Below are positions 36,735 through 46,738 of a stretch of DNA of 64,000 nt, piece after piece. Source of the stretch: Adiantum capillus-veneris (lineage: Eukaryota; Streptophyta; Polypodiopsida; Polypodiales; Pteridaceae). The stretch spans positions 121,116,817 through 121,180,816 of the forward strand of contig CM043958.1 of assembly GCA_014529385.2 (NCBI GenBank), given 5' to 3'. The notes under the pieces are model-generated. The model saw only the letters and a program-made list of their open reading frames with translations, did not search any database and had not been told where the DNA came from. Position 1 is the first letter of the stretch; each line of letters begins with the position of its first letter. The position numbers were made by a program, and so were the translations under genes.

Positions 36735-37870
36735 TTGTCTTCCTCAAAAACAAAAGTGGGAAACTTCTTCTTAAGAACACTAATGTTTTCCCAAGTGGCA
36801 CCTTCCTCAGGTCAATCTTTCCACTTGATGAAAGCTTGTCGACGTACATGATGACGCGTACATAAATCATGATAGTTGAGAATTCGTTCAGGTTCATGCG
36901 GTAAGGTAGGATCAGAATCTGTTGGCCAATGACATTGTCGTCCCCATGTAACCGCTTACGTAAATGGCTTACATGAAACATTGGATGAATACAAGAATGT
37001 GTAGGTAGTGATAGTTTGTAGGCACAATCACCCACTTGCCTGAGTATTTTGAAAGGCCCACAATATCGTGGAGATAATTTAGGTGTTGGACCAGTTTTTA
37101 GATTTTTTGCTCTGGCACACGTAAAAATACTTCCTCCCCTTCCTCAAAGGTAACTTGCCGATGTTTCTCATCAGCGTACTTCTTATATCAATCCTGCGCT
37201 TGTCGTACGTTCTGACGAGCGAGTTTCAACATATTCATGTGGTCTTGGAGAAAATCCTTAACCTATTGGAGTTTTTGGTTTTCCCACCCCACCGTAACTG
37301 GTGACCTAGGTTGAAAACCATACATGAGCATGAAAGGACTAAATACAGACGTGACATGCTTAGCATTGTTGTAAGCAAACTCAAGAAGAGGTAGATATTC
37401 TTCCTAGTCTATTTGTTTCTTGCTAATGTATGCGTGTAGCATATCCTCTAGCACTTGGTTAACTCGTTCAGTTTGACCATTTGTTTTTGGATGATCGGCT
37501 GTACTGAGGTTTAGTTGTGTACCCAATCGTTTAAACACAGCCCTCCAAAAATGAATGTTGAACTTGAGCCATACAACTTATATAGGTTGTCCACAAATAA
37601 CTTGGCTAATTCTGGAGTCTTAATCATTGATTTGGTTGGAATAAACTTACATAGTTTAGTCAACCGGTCTATGACCACCCATACTGAGTCATGACCTCGT
37701 ACAGTGGTTGGTAAACCCACAATAAAATCCATAGAGATACTTTTCCATTTACCATTGGGAATCTCCAAAGGATGCAAGAGTCCTCCTGCTTTCAGGCGCT
37801 CTGCTTTGTTAACCTGACATTTTTGGCAATGCAAGACATAATCTTGAACAAACCCATGTAAACCTGGCCA
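36735..37870 (-). pseudogene. pol: Chromovirus E integrase and chromodomain
   Basis: Integrase: zinc-binding end CQKCQVNKAER (about 37830-37790), core LHPLEIPNGKWKSISMDFIVGLP with WVVIDRLTKLCKFIP, then decay. The C-terminal SH3-like part reads CAYKLSLPTHSCIHPMFHVSHLRK (about 37025-36950), the usual lead-in to a chromodomain. After a frameshift, 36910-36740 reads as a chromodomain with ILNYHD, RRQAFIKWKD and EEGATWENISVL, with one TGA between the last two. This classes the element as a chromovirus, whose chromodomain is known to bias insertion toward marked chromatin. Multiple stops make it inactive. Confidence 0.85.
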
Positions 37871-39560
37871 GTAAAATTGTCGTCGTACGAGAGCATAAGT
37901 CTTTTTAATACCCGGGTGCCTTGCACTTGGACTGTCATGACATTCATAAAGAATTTGGCACCGAATGCCTATGTCCGTCGGTACACAAACTCTCCCCTTA
38001 TGGAGTAGGTACCCATTGTTGATGGTAAAATCTTTCCATTGCTATAGTTCATCACTCAACAGAGGAAAACTATGTATGGAGGTTAACGATACACTACCAT
38101 CATTGGAGTGAGAAGGATCCCTCATTTGTACATGGCTCCACACTTTGGAATATGCGTTATCCTGCTTATATTTTCCATGTACAGAATCCAAAAATTCACT
38201 ACGAAGTGTTGTGAACAAGAGAGAATTGATCTCTGGCATACGACTAAGAGCGTCAGCTACCACATTTTATCATCCTTTACGATATCGGAGCCTGGCGTCA
38301 TATTCCTGAAGATTCTCAGCCCATCTGGCTTTTCGACCCTTCAAATCGATTTGTTGTGTAAACCATTTAACTTTTTCATGGTCAAAAACAATCTCAAACT
38401 GAGCACCATACAAATAATGTCTCCATGTTTTCAAGGCACACACTATTGCATAGAGTTCGCGTTCATAAGAAAATTAATTTTGTTGTGCTGAATCAAGCTT
38501 CTTGCTTTCAAATGCAATTGACCGCCCTTCCTGTAGCAGAACTGCTCCAATAGCACGGACACTGGCATTCGTTTCCAAAACAAATGGTTTCAAAGGATCT
38601 ACACTATCTAGGATTGGAGCTGTAGCTAATGCATCCTTGAGAATATCAAAACTATGTTGTTGAGCGGGTCCCCCCACTGAAAAGCTTTGCCTTTTCCTTT
38701 CAGTTGGTCCGTCATGGGAACAACAATATTAGCATAGTTTTTAACAAACCTTCGATAAAAACGTGCAAATCCTTAAAAAAATATGTAACTCTTCTAGATT
38801 TTTAGGAGAAGGCCACTGCCGAACGATATCCACTTTGGATTGATCCATATGTAGCCCAGTAGCTGAAATAACATGTCCAAGATAGTGAATTTATTCTTTT
38901 AGAAATCACACTTAGATTCCTTGGCATATAATTGATTTGTTTGTAACGAACACCTGCCTCAGATGTTGCAAGTGTTCTTCTTTAGAAGCACTGTATACTA
39001 GAATGTCATCGAGAAAAACGACGACAAATTTGCCCAAGTACAGCTTCAAGACACTATCCATAAGTGTCATGAATGTTGCAGGCGCATTGGTTAACCCAAA
39101 AGGCATAACCAAAAACTCGTAGTGTCCAAACCTTGTTGGAATGCAGTTTTAAGTATATTAGCAAGTCGAATACGTACTTGGTGATAACCTGACCGCAAGT
39201 CTATTTTCATAAAAATACGAGCATGAGTGAGCTTGTCGAACAACTCGTCCACGCATGGAAATGGGTACTTGTTCTTTACAGTAGCCGCATTTAAGCCACG
39301 GTAATCTACACACATGGACATACTACTGTCTTTTTTCTTCACTAATAGGATAGGAGAAGCCCATGGTGAAGAACTTGGTTGGATAAACCCTCTGCTAAGA
39401 TAGTCAGCAAGTTGACATTCCACCTCAGCAGCTTCAGAGTAACTCATGCGGTAGGGTGGTTTACTGACTGGTTTACTGCGTGCAACCACATCGATGCTAT
39501 GTTGCACCGATCGTGTTGGCGGTAATCCTGATGGAAAATCATTAGGAAAAACATCGTGAA
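37871..39560 (-). pseudogene. pol: Chromovirus E reverse transcriptase and RNase H
   Basis: [52 protein letters not shown] and [11 protein letters not shown] (39507-39160). A frameshift is followed by [14 protein letters not shown], then FLDDILVYS with its DD codons at 39010-39005. RNase H (38677-38474): VLETNASVRAIGAVLLQEG, in which the first catalytic Asp of the usual ETDAS is Asn, then IAFESKKLDSAQQN. The tail MVADALSRMPE is at 38263. Stops and frameshifts throughout. Confidence 0.9.
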
Positions 39561-39566
39561 ATTCTT

Positions 39567-41261
39567 TTAATAAATTTTTAAATCATTAGCAATCTTTGCT
39601 TGTTGAGAAGTAGCCATTGGTGGAAGAGATAAAAGAGAAGCATGCGGCATTGAGGAATGTTCAATAGATTCAATGTTAGAGAGAAAATGAGACAATGAGT
39701 AACACAAGAAAACTCGATCTATTTCATTATCAGAAATGAGCTGCATAAGCTCAGCTATACATATCAGTGGTGAAGAAGGCACATTCATTCTCTCCTAACA
39801 ATAACACGTGTGCACCATGGGATTCAAACTTCAAGTTGTTGTGCTCATAGCTACGCTTCAGTGATGGTCCTAGGCTATGCAACCATTCCCTACCAAGGAC
39901 CATGTCTACCCTCTCCATGTTCATAACCTGAAGATCTAAGGATGTGGAGTAGCCTTGTACTTCCAACGATACAACTCGGACTTGAGTATCCCAGATTTCG
40001 GCATCATATCCATTCACCATTGCTACCTTGTAGCGGGGTACTCAGAGTTTGAGGCAAGTTGAGTTTTTTCACCAATCCATAATTAATGAAATTGTGAGTA
40101 GCACCGTCATCTACCAAGATGCACACCTTGTGCCCTTGTAGAGATCCGTTCATACATACTAACTCATGTGGTCCAAAGGTCTGTTGCCACATGGAAGCTG
40201 TGAGATAGCATTCATGCACCACCTCGGTGTGTGTTACTTCCACTGTAGAGAATCGTGAGGAAGAATCGAGAGGTAGTAGTTGCACCATGTGCACTACTTT
40301 CTCCTTGCCATGAGCAGCAGATTTCCCCTTGGAACAATCCGTTTTGCCATGACCGCTTCCCAAGCATTGAAAACATAATTTCTATTTTTTAGCCTTATCA
40401 AAGTCCTCAGGAGAGAGAGGACCTCTGGACCCCTTGGGTTTTTTAGCTGCTTCAGAATTGGCTACTATAAATTTTCTTTTATTGTGCCCATACTGTGTGT
40501 GTGTATTACCATGTGTATTAGCAGGCACGTGATTATTATGTGATTTCTTTTCATCTGGATCATCATGAATGTGGGCTTTCACAATGGCCTCCTCAAGTGT
40601 TTTAGGGTCTTGAGTCTTGACGTGCTTTTTAAGCTCTGGTGTCAATAAACCCATGTACTTGTTGAAAGGTGTTTAGTCCTTCCAACTTGAGGATAACATC
40701 CCGATAGTGAGAGATATATTCAAGTAATGATGGGTGTTGGTGCATGGAACACGTGTCCCAAGCCGTCCAATTCCGATCTGCCTCATTTGTAGGCAAGGAT
40801 TCTTTGCAAAACATAGCCTCAAAGGCTACCCAACTCTGTGGTATGATATTCTTCTCCTTGAGAGACATCCACCACTTGTAGGCATTTCCTTCTAGAGTTA
40901 AGATTGTTTGCAATGCTCTGACTGCGTCCAGAGTACGCCGTAAGGCGTGAATTTCATCCCACTTGTTGCTGAGAAAGATATTCACTGCATCCTTATTGCG
41001 ATCTCGGTCTTCTCCCTTAAAAGTCGATGATTTGGTGTTTTTCAACAACTCATCCACCTCCTTTGCAGTGAATGTGTGCAAAGAATTTGGAGATGGAACT
41101 TGTCCATGATCATAAGGGCCTTGCCCCTGAGTAGCAGTTTGCTCATGCATGTGTGTGTCAACAGAGCCCTTGGCCTGCTGTTGTGTAAGTTGTATCACTA
41201 ATGTAGATAATTTAGTGAAATTTTCATTTAAAGATGCAAAAATTCCTTCCATGACTAACAT
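39567..41261 (-). pseudogene. gag: Chromovirus E gag and protease
   Basis: Gag starts with MLVMEGIFASLNENF at 41261 and includes FTAKEVDELLKN, TLEGNAYKWWMSLKEK and SLLEYISHYRDVILKLEGL. After a frameshift it continues with MGLLTPELKKHV to a basic region and a CX2CX4HX4C knuckle (CFQCLGSGHGKTDC, about 40380-40335, preceded by a stop). The protease follows (40363-39780): ILVDDGATHNFINYGL, where plants normally have DSGA(S/T), and the end motif VLGREWLHSLGP. Gag and protease mark a complete but decayed 5' half. Confidence 0.85.
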
Positions 41262-41700
41262 GCGTGTCTGATGGGCACAAAATTCTTAAATATCAAGCAG
41301 TTCATAAGTGTCGTCACCCACCGTAGCATCGTGGGCACTCTCCGTGAGAGCATTCCGCCGCAAGCCATCATGGGCAGGATTAGGCGTATGAGATTGAAAT
41401 CAAAAGTCATATTGATACCTGAATCCATGGCAACACCGTGCAGTGGAAGGAATAGAAGGAAAATACCTGGAGTTGAAAAATAATCCCATAGCCGTATGAT
41501 GCACTGCAATAGGTAATTAGCCGTGCTAATTATGTTAGTCATCCAAGCTTGAAGTGACCGGTAAATTTGTTGGTAGTCCAAGCTTTAGTGAACCATAAAT
41601 TCACCCGTTCGAGGGTGCCGCGTAGATTTGTCACAGTCGGCTTAAAGTTCCAAGGTATCTATTGATTCCGGACACTAAAGAGACAATCAAAATTTTTTGC
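41262..41700 (-). other. Leader of element E, truncated
   Basis: Upstream of gag I find neither a copy of the 155-bp LTR nor a primer site, so the 5' end of the chromovirus is missing or too diverged. The sequence then passes into the LTR of element C with no visible boundary. Confidence 0.4.
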
Positions 41701-43059
41701 GCTTTAAGACTATTTGTAGCAAACAGACTGCCTTCTTGAGTGCCTTCTTCAATTGTCTTGCACCCTCAAGTGAGGTCGACTGCATGTTTGGTGGGTATCC
41801 ATTGCATGTCGGGTGGGCATGCCCCCTTAATCAAAAAAATTGTCCAATTTTGGACCTTAGGGCAAGCCCATGTGAAAATGAAGCTTCTGTGAGAAGCCAT
41901 GGCGTTGCAGGCCGCTTTTGGTTTGACGAGGAAAGTCGTAGCACCCCGTGTGGTGCTCCATTGGGGTCGCCGAGGAATCGCGAATCGACCGCAGGGATAG
42001 CGCAAGCCCGTTGAGCTCAAGAGTGCCAGAAATGGAGGAGGTCGACGAGCTTGCTCCCTCCCTCGGCCAAGCCCGCTTGCACACGCTGCCTTGGGTGCAA
42101 GTTTTTTCCTGCTTAGCAGGCATCCATGCCCACCTTCAACGCCTTCCCCCTCTAGGCTTGCATGTGCATGCTAAAAAAAGTAGAGGTCCACTACTGTTGG
42201 ATGGATATGCCGTGATGGACGTCAACACATCGAGAACTCTCCTAACAAGATATGTTAGCTAAGGACAAAGCTCGACCCGCAGGCGCATGGAAGCAAGCAT
42301 AGGGTGTCAACCTACACTCGACCGACTCCTAACTAATTCCTACAGAGGTCTCTACCCAATGTCTAAGCTACAGCCTTCAGGAGTGCATAAGAGGAAAATT
42401 CCTACAACGCTTTCTAGAGCCAAATACCCATCAAACGATCTCGAAACGCCACAGAACTTGAAGGAGACCCTACTAACACCAATAGGTCGCCCTACCTAAG
42501 GTCTATGAACCAAAACCCCAACCCAAAACACCTGGTGCAAAATCACGTAGGATGTCTGGCCAAAATTTGCACGTCATCATTTCCGAAAACTAAAGTGCCT
42601 AGTGTGTAGCTCTACTCAATGCAAACGTGTGGATATGTTGCAATGTGAAAACGGATAACGTATGCTCACTTAATCACCAGATGAATCTCGTAGATGGAGC
42701 TCACAAAATCGGACTGTATGCGTGCAATGTAGGTATTGGCGCGTAGCTCTTGTCGAGGGCAACACGCTGCACTTCTCCGCACTCAATTTCGACCACCGGT
42801 GTGCGCGTAGCGTCAAGATGAATCTCTCACTCTCTCTCGTACACAGTATGCTCACTCACAGACTTCCAACCCTAATGTTCCAATTTAATCATCTACTCAA
42901 TCTAAATGTCAAAACTAGGATACAATCTGGAAACTTCTGTAAGCCCCAATATTTACAAAGGTGAAATGTCGGGTTTCCTCAATAAATGAATAATTACAAA
43001 AAATAATAATCCGTCGAGACAAGCAGTCATTTTTCGTAGGGTGTGTCCAACTTCTAACA
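41700..43059 (-). repeat. 3' LTR of element C (inner edge firm, outer edge uncertain)
   Basis: Begins TGTTAGAAGTTGGACAC on the minus strand at 43059, directly after a polypurine tract, matching the TGTTAGC start of LTR-A/B. Early text shares the pattern TTGTAAATA...GGGGCTACA with those LTRs. A half-site of the element C palindrome (GTAGGATGTC) lies near 42549. The far end is not resolved. Confidence 0.6.
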
Positions 43060-43076
43060 CTCCCCCCCTCCTTGTT
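43060..43076 (-). promoter_or_regulatory. Polypurine tract of element C
   Basis: Minus strand AACAAGGAGGGGGGGAG directly before the LTR start. It shows that ORF3 is internal and 5' to this LTR. Confidence 0.8.
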
Positions 43077-43189
43077 CATGTCGTCCCCGACATGGCTGTT
43101 GAGCTGCTTCCTCATCTTAGGCTTTCTCTCATCTTCAGCAGTGACTCATATCTTGCATGTTGAGCTAGTAGCATCGGGCCGAATATATC

Positions 43190-46100
43190 TGTGCTAATTA
43201 GAAAGCTTCTTCAAAGGCCTGGAGGTGATAGGATGGCAAAAAAATGATCCTTTGATACAATGCATGTATCACCTCCTTGGAAGGCTGACCAGACAGATCG
43301 TATGCACATCTGTATGTATCTTGAAAGAAGAAGATACTCTCTGTCGCCTGGCCTGGTTTGAATGTCTCGAAGACTACCAAAAGTGTTTTGCAAATATTTC
43401 TCATCATATTGCAAGATAGGTCATGCGAGCCAGTGAACAATTTGATGGTGCCTGTTAGGGTTTTCACCATGTATTGAACACTTATTCTCTCTCCTGCCTT
43501 CAAGCCTGGCAGCTTCGGGTAATTTAGTCAAGTAGGTTGGCTTCTTTTCAATAGCTCATGGGCCTTCCACGTCCGCATCCTTGGTAGAGGGCAGAAACTT
43601 AAGTTATCCCTGATGACTTTAGGTGCCTCTACCAAATGTATTAGATACTGTGGATACTTTGTCATCCATGCCTTTCTCCACTTGGGTTGAGAGTCGACTA
43701 TCAACTTTACCCCTTCAGACGTGGAGATGTCTGCTTTGTACATTGGCATTGTTGGCTCCTTTCTGATTCTTTTGTTGATTGTGGTAGCTTCATACTTTAG
43801 CAGAGGATATGGGAGAGAGGGCTGTAGCCATTCACGCCGAAGGTTGCTAGCGTCTATCTTCTGAATAGTCATTGATTTAAAGACCCTTTGCTCCCATTCC
43901 AAGGCTTCTTTGGCTGTGTCTCTAATTTCCGCTTCTATGGCCTTTCGCAGCTTCTCTTCTTCTTCTTGTGTCAGATCTTGTGGCTCTTGAGAGGGTCCTA
44001 CAAGGATTTCCTCTTGCATGGTTGTGTCCACAGGATCTGCCACATTTTCTAAGTCTATTCCTTCCATGGCTGCTGGCCCTGTGCTAAACTGCTCTTCTGT
44101 TGGCTACTGGCCTCTTAGCTCTTCTATTTGCTGCTGAAAGGTCTTATTTTCTACTTCAGCTTGTTCTCCCATATTCACAAGTAGGTCGTTTAGATCGGCA
44201 TTTATTTTTTCCGCTTATTCGAGCTTTCTCTTGATGGTATCTAGCTCATTCTGCATTGCTTTGTGCTCTTCTTCCATGCGGGTTTGCATGACCACTGATC
44301 CCTCGCCATCATCAACCTATGCTTTTTCTCTAAGGTTAACTCCTTTTGGAGCTCTTTCATTTGTTCTTCATAAAGTTGATTCTCTGAAGGGGTGTGAGTC
44401 GAGCTAGTAGCTCTGATTCTGGCAGGAGATGCCCGTAGCCGTTGGATGGTTTGATCTTTGACTTTAATCTGGTCTTTTATCTCGATTATCTCATCCTGAC
44501 TAGCTTCCTGCTCTATCTCTGCCTTCTCTTTGGCATTCCACATGGCTTACACTTCCTTGGATTCTTCAGCAAGTTGTAGGGTTAGGTTGTCCCTTTCCCT
44601 CTCTGCATCTGTCAATGTCTTGCTAAGTTTGCTGTATTCGTCTTCATCTCCTTGTAGTCTTTGGGCTGCTGCCTGATTCTCTCGTTCCATCTCTTGGTAT
44701 TTTTGCAATGCCTTGGCCAGACTAGCTTGCATCTCTGCTTCTTTCTCTATGTGCTTTTGGCTTTGTTTTTGTAGAGTGTCGACTTCAGACTTGATCTACA
44801 CTTTAGTGGTTTTGAGATTAGCAATCTCGCTTTCAGTGGCCAATGATTGTGCACTTTTGGCTTTGTTTTTGTAGAGTGTCGACTTCAGACTTGATCTACA
44901 CTTTAGTGGTTTTGAGATTAGCAATCTCGCTTTCAGTGGCCAATGATTGTGCACTTTTGGCTTTGTTTTTGTAGAGTGTCGACTTCAGACTTGATCTACA
45001 CTTTAGTGGTTTTGAGATTAGCAATCTCGCTTTCAGTGGCCAATGATTGTGCCCTGAGCCCGGTTACCTTGTTCATCACCACATCCCAATAATTGGTGGG
45101 TGGTTGTAGGTCCACTGTATCAGTGGACATCTCCTTTAATTCCACTAACCGCAGGCTCTGCAGCTGTTCTTTGGGCCGTGTGCTTGCCAAGTCAAATGCC
45201 ACTGTAGCTACCTCTTCTTTTGAATATCCCACAGCTAGTAGATCAAGAATCGTGTTAAACCTCGCTTCATCTGGCTCTGGATGCTCATATTTGGGCTTAG
45301 CTTCTTCTTTTTGCTCTTGCTCTTGGCTCTGTTCTTGCCTTGAATCTTCTTGATCTTCAGATTTGTCTAGCTCCTCCTTGTGTTGGGTTTGTAGAGGGCT
45401 ACGAGGAGGTGGTGATGGCGGTGGGCTGGACTCCGGGCTTGACGGTGGAGTTGGTGGCTTCTTCTTGAAGTCCCGGTCCGCCTTGGTCTTCCACTCTCTT
45501 TTCTGGCCTTCCTGCTCTTCTAGCAGTTGCCGTCGTACTTCATCCACTTCCTCTTTTGTAAATGGGATGTTAGGGATGTTTTTTGCCATAGCATCCAGGA
45601 TCTCAAAATTCTTAATGTAATCTTCAAATCTGTCTCTGTGCACCCTTCGGGAAGACCCCGACATGGCCTCCAGTGATGGCTTCCATAGCTCGCTCAAATC
45701 TCCCTTGAGGGCTCTTTCGGCTCTGAAGCTTTCCATTAGCCGCTCTAGTCATGCCGCTTTCTGTGATTTTTTCTCTTTTACCGGCACTTGTACAGATTCC
45801 TTCTTTCCCTTCTTCAACTCTGGTTGCTCCTCTTGCACGGTCTCTAACCGGCACTTCAATCGTTTGGCAACTCTAGGTGCTTTGGGCGTTTCATCTTCTT
45901 TATCTTCCTTGAGACTTAGCCAGTCATTCTGTGATGGAGGGTCAGGCCATCTTCCCTTGGCGTGCAACGCCCCATAAACCACTTTCGTGATCAGCTTACC
46001 CGGCACAATGTAGGTGGGGTTCTTGTTGCCCATCTTCACCAGATTGTCATGGATATAAGCAGCATAGTTGATCACCTTCAGCTTGCTCTTCTGCATTGCC

Positions 46101-46738
46101 CAGGTGAAGATTGTGGAAATTGCTCCAGGCAGCATTCTGTACTTTTGTGGCCGCTTTGTACACATGTGGAAATACTGGTTATAAAGCTGGCTCACGATTG
46201 CCACTTTAGGGTTTGCAATGTCTTCAAAGGTGTAGTTGCTCTTCTTTTATGTGTACACCTTGACTTCATCTCGACGCTTTGTCACACTACCCCCTTTGTT
46301 GAAGAGGTCTAGTGCTGCTGCCACCACTCTCTCTGTGATTACAATCATAGTGTCCGGCTTGCCCTGCAGATCCGTAACTCTGGCCACTCCATCTTCTTTG
46401 ATTGTAGTCACAAATTCCCATACTCTTTTTATGTCAATTCTAGCTGGCACAACTTCAAAATAGTTATGAAGATCTATTTTCTCCAAGTACTCTGCCATCT
46501 TGCTTCTGACAAACTCATTGAGCTCCCGAGGTAGCATGGGTAGCTCTATTACATTTCCTTCGGTATCTTTGAAGAGGCCTTGGTAGATCTTCAGATCATT
46601 AGACTCTAGCAAGTCCTCTTGAATCCACGTGCTGGTTGGCTTTAGAGCTCCTTCTGGGATGACAAACGGCTCCACTTCTTCCAAATAGTCTTTTCTGGTC
46701 ATCCTCTTCTTCTTTGCCGGTCATTTTGCGGCTGCCAT
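43190..46738 (-). pseudogene. Element C ORF3: long accessory protein with coiled-coil middle
   Basis: ATG at 46738 (MAAAK, then a TGA, then KKKRMTRKDYLEEVEPF). N-terminal part: IQEDLLESNDLKIYQGLF, VWEFVTTIKEDGVARV, a VVAAALDLF helix, then LYNQYFHMCTKRPQKYRMLPG and VINYAAYIHDNLVKMGNKNP. Next come a Pro/Ser-rich segment near 45470-45390, a long coiled coil (45000-44070), and a C-terminal helical domain with LRREWLQPSLPYPLLKYE, RTWKAHELL, YMVKTLTGTIKLF, CAYDLSGQPSKEVIHALY and LQAFEEAF. It aligns piecewise with ORF3 of element A although the two are clearly diverged, so the ORF was conserved within the lineage. Frames are broken, partly by the internal 100-bp triplication. No signal peptide or membrane segment is seen. 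Confidence 0.75.
44754..45052. repeat. Perfect 100-bp unit in three tandem copies inside ORF3
   Basis: Period exactly 100 bp (for example GTAGAGTGTC at 44771, 44871 and 44971). The unit is not a multiple of three, so each extra copy shifts the frame, and each copy carries a stop on the coding strand. It arose after the ORF was no longer constrained, or is an assembly artefact. Confidence 0.95.

Noticed and set aside
41697-42262. Overlapping ORFs on both strands in the GC-richer LTR segment
   Set aside because: They lie inside the element C LTR, have no domain, and occur in four frames at once.
43190-46738. ORF3 as a retroviral-type envelope gene
   Set aside because: Position fits, but no signal peptide, cleavage site or transmembrane segment can be seen.
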